The translations under genes and the position numbers were made by a program. A DNA stretch of 6,601 nt, taken from NCBI GenBank assembly GCA_937967705.1, contig CALCJG010000419.1, positions 1-6,601 of the forward strand, in the 5' to 3' direction. The notes beneath the pieces were generated by a model. It saw nothing but the letters and a program-made list of their open reading frames with translations, made no database searches and had not been told where the DNA came from. Shown piece after piece: positions 1-5,140 of this stretch (position 1 is the stretch's first letter; each line of letters starts with the position of its first letter). Source of the DNA: an uncultured Spirochaetia bacterium (GTDB lineage Bacteria > Spirochaetota > UBA4802 > JAGODF01).

Positions 1-481
1 GGTCGAATTCCCAGAACTCCTCAAGCATCCGATCCAGTTCTTCCGTGGAAAAATACCTTTCAGTATCGGGGAAGAAGACCTTATCCTCCTTTCGTATGTG
101 TTCCGGATAGAAACCGATCAGGAAGGAGAGCTTTTCGACGATGACCGCCAGGCCCGTTTCATCCCCCGCACGGTACCGGCGGTTCCCCTCCACCAGATCC
201 CTTACGGCCTTTCGGGCCGTAACATGATCTTCTACCAGTTCCCGCATCCGCTCCCTATCAGCGCTCTCCATACTTTTCGCTTCCAGCTCCCGAAACAGGA
301 TATCCTCCTCCTTGCCGTGATGGGTACGGTCCGCATAAATACGGATGAAATCGACCAGGGTATCAACGTAGACCGGATCGGCCTTACCCTCGCTCCTGAT
401 CCGGTCCAGCTCCCGGGCGGCAAGGCCCAGCATTTTTTCGATCAGACGATGTTCAATCATCAGGGGTCCTCTCGGCTTCAT
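1..481 (-). CDS. Hemerythrin HHE-domain protein, C-terminus cut by the window edge
   Basis: The frame is open from an ATG at 479-481 to the left edge, giving 160 codons without a stop. The N-terminus reads MKPRGPLMIEHRLIEKML, followed by the diiron ligand pattern of the HHE hemerythrin family: H11, H54/H55 with E58/E59 (HHGKEED), H86 (EDH) and H128 with E132 (YPEHIRKEDKVFFP). These residues are seen; the di-iron site and reversible binding of O2 or NO are known for the family and inferred here. No signal peptide or membrane helix is present, so the protein should be cytoplasmic. A strong Shine-Dalgarno sequence (GGAGG, 487-491) sits 5 nt before the ATG, which fixes the start. The membrane-protein gene ends 47 nt upstream on the same strand, so co-transcription is likely. 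In anaerobes such proteins are usually linked to oxygen or NO sensing, storage or detoxification; the exact role is unknown. Family assignment is secure. Confidence 0.9.
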   Translation of the reverse strand, partial: MKPRGPLMIEHRLIEKMLGLAARELDRIRSEGKADPVYVDTLVDFIRIYADRTHHGKEEDILFRELEAKSMESADRERMRELVEDHVTARKAVRDLVEGNRRYRAGDETGLAVIVEKLSFLIGFYPEHIRKEDKVFFPDTERYFSTEELDRMLEEFWEFD

Positions 482-506
482 TGATTCCTCCTTTTTTTTA
501 GAATCA
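482..506 (-). promoter_or_regulatory. Inverted repeat around the hemerythrin ribosome binding site
   Basis: On the minus strand TGATTC (501-506) and GAATCA (482-487) can pair as a 6-bp stem around a 13-nt A-rich loop. The GGAGG ribosome binding site (487-491) lies mostly in the loop and its last base enters the stem. The structure could modulate translation of the hemerythrin gene. A run of eight A residues sits just before the site. The stem is short, so the regulatory role is only a possibility. Confidence 0.2.
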
Positions 507-528
507 TCACATTCGGAGGGATGAAGGC

Positions 529-1128
529 TTACGCCCCCTCCCCCCGGGGAGTTCTTTTCCTCAGAGTCCGGAGATACTGTATCAAGGATATGAGGTGATA
601 GACCAGCAGAATCAGCACAACCAGATAGACCCGGGGGGCAATGTTGTTATCCCGAAGGTCTATCTTCAGATAGTCCAGCAGAGAGTTGATCAGATTCACC
701 GGAAACAGGTAAAGATAGAAACAGGCCTCCTTCAGGATGTCGGGAAACCAGGGGACCAAGAGACCTGCGCTGAAGAGGAGGATGACGGATAACGACACCA
801 TTAAAAATCGGTTCAGTCTCAATCGGCCCCGGGCAAGGAGTAAGACGAGAAGAAGATATCCTGCAGCCAGAATCAGGACGTTAACCGACACGGATATCCC
901 TTTCCTGTAGGAATCCCGCACCTCGTAACGGTGTCCTCCTTCGGAAGTATTCAATATCCGGACATCGAAGTACGGAAAAGGAAACCCGCAGGAGAGGGTG
1001 TAGACAACCTGATTGGGCAGGACCCGATGAGTAACCGGGTCCGTTTTCCTGCACCCCTCGCACTGCGTCAGGAAGCAGGTAAAGGAGAGAAGGAAGAGCA
1101 GGGAGAGGATTTTCATCTTGTCTTTCAT
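529..1128 (-). CDS. Multi-helix envelope protein of unknown function, with N-terminal signal or anchor
   Basis: I do not recognise this 199-residue protein. Residues 7-22 form a hydrophobic signal or anchor ending in LTQC, a poor lipobox because Q precedes the Cys at 23. Residues 24-77 form a polar, probably periplasmic stretch with C26 and C47. Hydrophobic helices follow at about 78-99, 107-127, possibly 135-152, and 166-186. The last residues (RTLRKRTPRG) are basic, placing the C-terminus in the cytoplasm. The start is the ATG at 1126-1128, with GGAG about 10 nt upstream; a second in-frame ATG at 1114-1116 has a weaker site. A candidate promoter and dyad lie just upstream, and the hemerythrin gene follows after 47 nt. 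A two-gene unit with hemerythrin is plausible. No catalytic motif is visible; whether the N-terminus is cleaved, lipidated or kept as a helix cannot be decided by eye. Confidence 0.75.
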   Translation of the reverse strand: MKDKMKILSLLFLLSFTCFLTQCEGCRKTDPVTHRVLPNQVVYTLSCGFPFPYFDVRILNTSEGGHRYEVRDSYRKGISVSVNVLILAAGYLLLVLLLARGRLRLNRFLMVSLSVILLFSAGLLVPWFPDILKEACFYLYLFPVNLINSLLDYLKIDLRDNNIAPRVYLVVLILLVYHLISLIQYLRTLRKRTPRGEGA

Positions 1129-1160
1129 GATTGTTTCGCTCCGGATGTTTTCTGTAATTT

Positions 1161-1189
1161 GGTATATAGTGGGACAGCCGTTTGGTCGA
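1161..1189 (-). promoter_or_regulatory. Candidate sigma-70-type promoter for the envelope protein and hemerythrin genes
   Basis: On the minus strand a -35-like TCGACC (1184-1189) and a -10-like TATACC (1161-1166) are separated by 17 nt. Each box matches the consensus at 4 of 6 positions. Transcription would begin near 1155, leaving a leader of about 27 nt before the ATG at 1128. The -35 box overlaps the right arm of the inverted repeat at 1185-1210, as expected for a repressor-controlled promoter. The call rests on position and a modest consensus match. Confidence 0.3.
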
Positions 1190-1210
1190 CATCAATCACA
1201 ACATGACGAC
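1185..1210. promoter_or_regulatory. Imperfect inverted repeat (operator-like)
   Basis: GTCGACAT (1185-1192) and ATGACGAC (1203-1210) are inverted copies with one mismatch in eight positions and a 10-nt centre. The repeat lies in the 93-nt gap between the LRR gene stop and the next gene. It overlaps the candidate -35 box. No T-run follows on the minus strand, so an intrinsic terminator is unlikely; a protein-binding operator fits better. Confidence 0.3.
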
Positions 1211-1221
1211 ACATTTGCAGA

Positions 1222-2259
1222 TTATAATTCATCAATCCCCATTTTCTTCATAAGATCTTCACATTCCCTGTTCATTCTGGCTGAATTAAAACCAATGAAA
1301 GCTCCTTTCAATCCCTTTATTCTCATCAGTCTGTTTAATTCGACAGTTTCATAATTATGCCCCTTCTCCCCCTGCACGAATCGCAACGCTTCCAGAGACG
1401 GAAGGGAGTAAAGGAAACCGAAATCTTCCACACCTGTCAAATTGATGATCGAAAATTCCTTCAGTTTTTTCAGACCTGACAGGGAGGGAATAGATCGGAC
1501 TCCCGGCAAAGACTCTAAATGCAGAGTCTTGAGACTGGTCAGGGACGAAAGCGGGTTCAAGTCTGACAACCCCCTAACCCGAGAAAACTCAACTGATGCA
1601 ATTTTGCTATTACCCTTCAGTGAGGAAATGTCCATTAAACTCCCCAGTTCCATGACAAGGGATTGTAGTCGCTTTAGAGGTTTCAGTATATTCAGATTTG
1701 GAAGAGTTATCGAATGCAGGGTTAAGTCCCTCAAATGGACCAGATCGGACAGCACCTCAATATGCTTGACATGCTTCTCAAGAAATAATCGCTTGAGATA
1801 TTTAAAACGCTTAAGTGGAAGCAGGGAAGGTTTAGCTGAGAGTGTTGATCCGACAAAGAGACTTTCAAGCCGGTCTGTAACACCTTCCAGAAATTCGAAA
1901 CTTTGAAGATTCAAAAAACCAACGGACAGGGTTTTCAGTCTCCCCATACCTGCGATGTTTTCATACCCTCGCGCATCATCAAGAGCATCCGCGTAAAAGT
2001 GACATACATTATCCAGAATACCTGTAAAGGTCAAATCCATCGGCCGTAGATGGAAACCGCAGACCTTCAATTCCACCTCCGGGCGATGGGAGAAAAACAT
2101 CTCGTTGAGCAGTTTCCATGTATTATTCGAAGGCAAGGTTTTATGCTCTTCCAGGGCAAGAATGGTTATTTCCAAATCATTGAGCAGGATATCAATTTCA
2201 TTTTTCGTGACATCCCCGACAAACGGTTGATAATGGCCCTCTTTCTTCAGTAAAGGCAT
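1222..2259 (-). CDS. Cytoplasmic leucine-rich-repeat protein
   Basis: This 345-residue protein has a non-repetitive N-terminal region (about 1-105) and then roughly nine leucine-rich repeats of 20-24 residues. Repeats begin near 108 (LKTLSV), 131 (LESLFV), 155 (LKRLFL), 176 (LRDLTL), 198 (LQSLVM), 220 (IASVEF), 243 (LKTLHL), 266 (LKEFSI) and 289 (LEALRF), followed by a short cap ending MKKMGIDEL. Such repeats form a curved solenoid for protein-protein binding. There is no signal peptide, transmembrane helix or sorting motif, so it is not a typical surface internalin. The start ATG (2257-2259) has GAGGGG 5 nt upstream. Composition differs from neighbours: 22 of 60 bases are G/C at 1261-1320 and 26 of 60 at 1801-1860, against 40 of 60 at 2581-2640. 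The gene stands alone between gaps of 93 and 167 nt. The binding partner is unknown. Confidence 0.88.
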   Translation of the reverse strand: MPLLKKEGHYQPFVGDVTKNEIDILLNDLEITILALEEHKTLPSNNTWKLLNEMFFSHRPEVELKVCGFHLRPMDLTFTGILDNVCHFYADALDDARGYENIAGMGRLKTLSVGFLNLQSFEFLEGVTDRLESLFVGSTLSAKPSLLPLKRFKYLKRLFLEKHVKHIEVLSDLVHLRDLTLHSITLPNLNILKPLKRLQSLVMELGSLMDISSLKGNSKIASVEFSRVRGLSDLNPLSSLTSLKTLHLESLPGVRSIPSLSGLKKLKEFSIINLTGVEDFGFLYSLPSLEALRFVQGEKGHNYETVELNRLMRIKGLKGAFIGFNSARMNRECEDLMKKMGIDEL

Positions 2260-2339
2260 ATAGTCCCCTCAGGAAATCCGGATAGAATTTTTTAAATGTA
2301 ATGATTCTCTATGTAGAAATGCGGCCTCCAGCATCAATG

Positions 2340-2368
2340 AGAATAGGGGGATTCATCACGAATGGCAA
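2340..2368 (-). promoter_or_regulatory. Candidate sigma-70-type promoter for the LRR gene
   Basis: On the minus strand TTGCCA (2363-2368, 5 of 6 to the -35 consensus) and TATTCT (2340-2345, 4 of 6 to the -10 consensus) are separated by exactly 17 nt. Transcription would begin near 2333, giving a leader of about 75 nt before the LRR start codon. An imperfect dyad, AACTATA (2367-2373) and TACAGTT (2382-2388), touches the upstream edge of the -35 box and could be an operator. Confidence 0.4.
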
Positions 2369-2373
2369 CTATA

Positions 2374-2390
2374 ATTTGACATACAGTTCC
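2374..2390. repeat. Copy 1 of a 17-bp sequence shared by two intergenic gaps
   Basis: The plus-strand sequence ATTTGACATACAGTTCC matches 3720-3736 at 15 of 17 positions in the same orientation. Both copies are noncoding and lie in gaps that precede minus-strand genes. This copy sits just upstream of the candidate LRR promoter and covers the right half of the dyad there. It may be a shared regulator-binding site. Confidence 0.35.
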
Positions 2391-2426
2391 TGTGCGGAAT
2401 GTTACAAACTATCAGAGGGCAATCGG

Positions 2427-3155
2427 TCATCCCGGAAGCACAGGAACCATGACCTTCTTCCCGTAAGGACAGGCGTAGAGGCACATGCCGCATACCGGGT
2501 ACCGGCTCGTCTTTTTCAGTCCCTCAAAGTATGTCTGGCATTTCCGGAAATCCAACCGCTCCTCCCGGGAGTCGCCGGGAACATAGTTGCGCCCCTTGAT
2601 CGCCCCGACCGGGCAGGCCTTGACGCACTCCTCGCAGTCGCGGCATTGCTGCTCCAGGGGATTGTCGGTCGTCTTCAGCGGTGCATGGGTCAGGAGGGTG
2701 ATGAATCGTACCCGGGGACCGTGCCGCTTCGTGATCAGCAGGCAGTTCTTCCCGATCCAGCCCAACCCGGCGATATGGGCAATCATCTTGTGCGACACTG
2801 TGGGCAGGGCATTCTCCTCGTCGGTCCGGTCCGCCACCGCTATCGGCAGGGTCCTGTACCCCGACTGGTTCAGGAAGGATGAGAGGCAGGAGGCAATATA
2901 GTTGAGACGCATATTGAGCACCTCGTATCCGTGAACCCGGTAGGCGCAGGAGACGTTGCTGTCCCTTCGCTCGGGCAGGTGATCCACGATGGCATCGGGA
3001 ATGGCTATCCCGATGCTAATGCCCCTTTCATATCCGGCAACCAGAGCCCCCCCCAGAACCGCCAGATCCTCTCCGTAGGACGACAGACCGGCAAAACCTA
3101 TGTAATCCACACAGAAAGGCGTGAGGAATCGGATGATCCTTCTATTCAAATTCAC
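2427..3155 (-). CDS. Short QueG-like protein with two [4Fe-4S] cluster motifs
   Basis: The 242-residue protein carries the signature AGLGWIGKN (129-137) of the epoxyqueuosine reductase (QueG) family. Two cysteine motifs follow: CRDCEECVKACP (171-182), and C206 with CGMCLYACP (222-230). Together these form a double-cluster ferredoxin-like domain. QueG itself is about 350 residues or more, uses cobalamin, and has an Asp in a D(S/T)APVLE motif before the AGLGW signature. Here that stretch reads NALPTVSHKMIAHI with no such Asp, and the C-terminal extension is absent. It therefore belongs to a shorter subfamily often labelled epoxyqueuosine reductase, whose reaction is not established. The upstream membrane-protein stop overlaps this start as GTGA (3152-3155), with AGGAGG (3160-3165) 4 nt before the GTG. 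An ATG one codon earlier (3156-3158) is only 1 nt from the ribosome binding site, so GTG is preferred. Confidence 0.85.
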   Translation of the reverse strand: MNLNRRIIRFLTPFCVDYIGFAGLSSYGEDLAVLGGALVAGYERGISIGIAIPDAIVDHLPERRDSNVSCAYRVHGYEVLNMRLNYIASCLSSFLNQSGYRTLPIAVADRTDEENALPTVSHKMIAHIAGLGWIGKNCLLITKRHGPRVRFITLLTHAPLKTTDNPLEQQCRDCEECVKACPVGAIKGRNYVPGDSREERLDFRKCQTYFEGLKKTSRYPVCGMCLYACPYGKKVMVPVLPG

Positions 3156-3538
3156 CATTCCTCCTTCAAAAACACAAGGGACAAATACCCTGACGTCAAC
3201 AGGAGGCATATCAGCCAGATGACCAGTTCCTCTCCATTAAAGCCGAAGAATGGATAGCCCAGAAACAGCCTGAGGGCATAGAACCCCGCTATTTGAATGA
3301 TAAGGGATTTACCGAAAATATCCACCACTTTCCTTCTCGCCATAACGAAAGACATGACGGAAAAATAGAGTATGGTGAAGATGATAATGATGTTGGCAAG
3401 TTGCAGCACCCCCTGGTTGATGGGAGACAACCGGGGCAGTTCTTCCCCCCAGTTGAGCAGCTTCCAGAAGAACATATGCCCCACCGCCAGGAGAAGATTG
3501 ACAACCCCGCCGGCGTACAGAATTATTTTTCTCATCAT
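3152..3538 (-). CDS. Small four-helix integral membrane protein, coupled to the QueG-like gene
   Basis: The 128-residue product has four clear hydrophobic segments at about 5-27, 44-66, 75-95 and 103-124. The polar loops are short. I recognise no named family. Possible functional polar residues are H21 near the end of helix 1 (LLAVGHMFFWKLLNW) and N41/N49 around helix 2. The start is taken as the ATG at 3536-3538, which has GGAG about 10 nt upstream. An in-frame GTG at 3545-3547 is only 1 nt from that site and is less likely. The stop overlaps the start of the iron-sulfur protein, implying one mRNA and coupled translation. This suggests the two products act together, perhaps tethering the redox protein at the membrane, but nothing in the sequence proves contact. 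Confidence 0.8.
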   Translation of the reverse strand: MMRKIILYAGGVVNLLLAVGHMFFWKLLNWGEELPRLSPINQGVLQLANIIIIFTILYFSVMSFVMARRKVVDIFGKSLIIQIAGFYALRLFLGYPFFGFNGEELVIWLICLLLTSGYLSLVFLKEEW

Positions 3539-3654
3539 AGTGTACACACTCCATAGCGATTTATCTTTGTGAAAGCATCAACACATACTAGATAGTCTCC
3601 GGCAGGACCGCATCCCCGCGTTGCGAATTACCAGTCCGCATAAACATATCTGAA

Positions 3655-3681
3655 TAACCATCACCGATAAATGATGAGTTA
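3655..3681. repeat. Bulged inverted repeat (hairpin or operator)
   Basis: TAACCATCA (3655-3663) pairs with TGATG and GTTA (3672-3676 and 3678-3681), giving nine base pairs with one unpaired A at 3677 and an 8-nt loop. No T-run follows on either strand, so it is not a standard intrinsic terminator. It could be an RNA processing structure or a protein-binding site upstream of the membrane/iron-sulfur gene pair. Confidence 0.3.
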
Positions 3682-3719
3682 ATCCTTTTCTCCCTCATTA
3701 CTAAATTCCAGTAATACCG

Positions 3720-3736
3720 ATTTGTTATACAGTTCC
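3720..3736. repeat. Copy 2 of the 17-bp shared intergenic sequence
   Basis: ATTTGTTATACAGTTCC differs from the copy at 2374-2390 only at its sixth and seventh positions. The ten-base core ATACAGTTCC is identical. It lies about 180 nt upstream of the membrane-protein start on the minus strand. Confidence 0.35.
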
Positions 3737-3817
3737 CATTTATTGTTTCTTACCAGCTGTATTTTCCAATAACGCCATATTCCCCTTGATTATTAGAAGG
3801 AAAACCGGGCATGGGTC

Positions 3818-4621
3818 CTAAGACAACGCATATCCCCCCTCCATACATTCCACAAGCCGGGATACGAAACGGGCCGCCGGAGCACCGTCGATGACATCAT
3901 GGTCGATGAGTATCGTCAGGTTCAGATATTCCCGGAGGGCCGCACGACCCCGGACGAAGCCCGGCTTGCTTATAATGGCGCCCAGGGCAAAGCAAAGCGG
4001 ATGAATACTGTAGGGAATGAACCAGCCGTTGACGGAGCCCATCATCCCCACCGAGGTTACCATGACCGTTCCCATCATCCGCCGGACCCTGTGGGGATTG
4101 CGGAGGATCATCCTCCAGATCAGAAGCCGGAGGAACTGCGGCAGACGGGAGAGCAACGACGCCATCCTGTTGTCCCGCTTCTCTTTCAGAACGAACCGAT
4201 GATCCCCGTCTGCTGTTTGCATCCTGGCCTCTTCGATCTCGGCATGGATATCCTGTATGCTCCTGGCGTTGACACTCCTCAGCACGAGGGGCAACGGAAC
4301 AGGCACGCCCTTCACCACTTTTTCCACCATCAGGGACAGGTCAACATCATCAAATATTACTGTTTTACGTTTTCCCTTTCTCAGCCCATGGACCTGCCGG
4401 TGTTCCGCAACAGCCTGGCCAATACACTTAATCACCCAGGAGGTAAAGGAGACACCCCCGGATTTCCTTTTGATCTCTGCGATCCTCCTTCTAGGCTCCG
4501 TGACGTCCACATCTATCAGGGCCTTGATGTGATGCCTGCGCATCCCGAGCTTCCCGATATCCTCGGTAAAGAGCCTGCTGGCAGGAAAGGTCTGTATCGT
4601 ATAACCGGTCTGTTCTCTCAT
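3818..4621 (-). CDS. Stand-alone 2-oxoacid dehydrogenase E2-type acyltransferase core
   Basis: The protein (267 residues from this start) is a single E2/chloramphenicol-acetyltransferase-fold domain. It shows SFTSWVIKCIGQAV (58-71), DVDLSLMVEK (92-101), the VPVPLPL strand (106-112), TSVGMMG (189-195) and the active-site motif DHDVIDGA, with His241, Asp245 and Gly246 matching the E2 consensus DHRxxDG. In true E2 subunits this domain transfers acyl groups from a lipoyl arm to CoA. No lipoyl or peripheral-subunit-binding domain is present, and no E1 or E3 gene is in the window, so the donor is unknown. The start is the ATG at 4619-4621 (MREQTG), with GGAG about 10 nt upstream. An in-frame ATG at 4676-4678 overlaps the DUF2267 stop as ATGA and would add 19 atypical residues. 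Neighbours are DUF2267 and a methyltransferase. The family is secure; the substrate is not. Confidence 0.85.
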   Translation of the reverse strand: MREQTGYTIQTFPASRLFTEDIGKLGMRRHHIKALIDVDVTEPRRRIAEIKRKSGGVSFTSWVIKCIGQAVAEHRQVHGLRKGKRKTVIFDDVDLSLMVEKVVKGVPVPLPLVLRSVNARSIQDIHAEIEEARMQTADGDHRFVLKEKRDNRMASLLSRLPQFLRLLIWRMILRNPHRVRRMMGTVMVTSVGMMGSVNGWFIPYSIHPLCFALGAIISKPGFVRGRAALREYLNLTILIDHDVIDGAPAARFVSRLVECMEGGYALS

Positions 4622-4674
4622 AGGCTTATTTCTCCCTTGAATCATCACACCAGGGCAGGAATCCCCTCCTCTGT

Positions 4675-5094
4675 TCATTCCCTCCAGAAATCCCGGGCCT
4701 TCGCCGGTAATTTTTCCAGCATGTTCGCTAATGTCTTTGCATCGACATGTTTCCTCAGGGCTCTCCCCACATCCTGAATGGCCGTATCCGTTGCGAAATT
4801 GTGATCCGGCCTCAGAAGCCTCACCTCCCGGTTCATGATCTCCATGGAGCCGAAGGGAACCCTCGGTTCATCGGGGTCCCAATCGGCGGTATACAGGGAA
4901 CGCAGGGACGCATTCAGAGCTGACATGAAGATAATCGAGTCCCGGGGGCTAATCCGACGGCGGAACACCTGGAAGACTCCCTGGGCTACGGTATAGGCCT
5001 GATGTACCGAGTTCAGTTGTGATTCAATTTTTGTATCGTTCAGAAATTCCGCGAAATGATCCGATGCCCTTTGGTACTCCGCTGGATATGGCAT
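4675..5094 (-). CDS. DUF2267 family protein
   Basis: The 139-residue product matches the DUF2267 pattern: a helical first half (about residues 10-75) ending LRSLYTADWDPDEP (64-77), close to the family's LRGLYY-GWDP signature, and a second half (about 82-139) with a similar helical layout ending KLPAKARDFW. It is soluble, with no signal peptide or membrane helix. The molecular function of DUF2267 is unknown to me. The start is the ATG at 5092-5094, with GAGGTG (5101-5106) 6 nt upstream. An in-frame GTG at 5101-5103 lies inside that site and is rejected. The methyltransferase ends 46 nt upstream. The stop overlaps a possible ATG of the acyltransferase gene, so the two are probably co-translated and may form a complex or act on one pathway. 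Confidence 0.82.
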   Translation of the reverse strand: MPYPAEYQRASDHFAEFLNDTKIESQLNSVHQAYTVAQGVFQVFRRRISPRDSIIFMSALNASLRSLYTADWDPDEPRVPFGSMEIMNREVRLLRPDHNFATDTAIQDVGRALRKHVDAKTLANMLEKLPAKARDFWRE

Positions 5095-5140
5095 AGTGTT
5101 CACCTCATGAGGAATTCAAGAAGAGTCTGCCGCAGGATGC

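Larger units (their letters stand above)
3539..3817. other. AT-rich intergenic gap with repeat elements, no convincing gene
   Basis: This 279-nt gap separates the acyltransferase stop from the next membrane-protein start. It is AT-rich: 21 of 60 bases are G/C at 3661-3720 and 19 of 60 at 3721-3780. It contains a bulged hairpin (3655-3681), one copy of the 17-bp shared sequence (3720-3736), a palindromic GTGTACAC (3540-3547) at the membrane-protein start, and a protein-like open stretch without a start codon (3679-3789). I see no clear intrinsic terminator after the acyltransferase gene. A -10-like TATAAC (3725-3730, minus strand) has no good -35 partner. Confidence 0.6.

Noticed and set aside
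98..484. Plus-strand open frame of 128 codons
   Set aside because: The opposite strand encodes an HHE hemerythrin with all expected ligand residues, so this is its shadow.
529..1128. Lipoprotein call for the envelope protein based on LTQC
   Set aside because: Gln at the position before the Cys is atypical for a lipobox, so lipidation is not claimed.
2376..2381. Perfect TTGACA on the plus strand, suggestive of a -35 box
   Set aside because: No acceptable -10 box follows at 16-18 nt, and no plus-strand gene lies downstream.
2301..2882. Plus-strand open frame of 193 codons
   Set aside because: It is antisense to the iron-sulfur gene, whose cysteine motifs show the coding strand. No ribosome binding site or family motif is seen.
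2427..3155. Assignment of the iron-sulfur protein as QueG (epoxyqueuosine reductase)
   Set aside because: The AGLGWIGKN and cluster motifs fit, but the length is far short of QueG and the Asp of the D(S/T)APVLE motif is absent. A family-level label is safer.
3539..3550. AGTGT-AC-ACACT as an RNA hairpin at the membrane-protein start
   Set aside because: A 2-nt loop is too small for a stable hairpin. It could only act as a DNA palindrome, and there is no further support.
3899..4777. Long plus-strand open frame of 292 codons
   Set aside because: It lies antisense to the acyltransferase and DUF2267 genes, whose minus-strand products carry clear family motifs. Its translation is rich in Pro, His and Arg with no recognisable domain, as expected for a shadow frame in GC-rich DNA.
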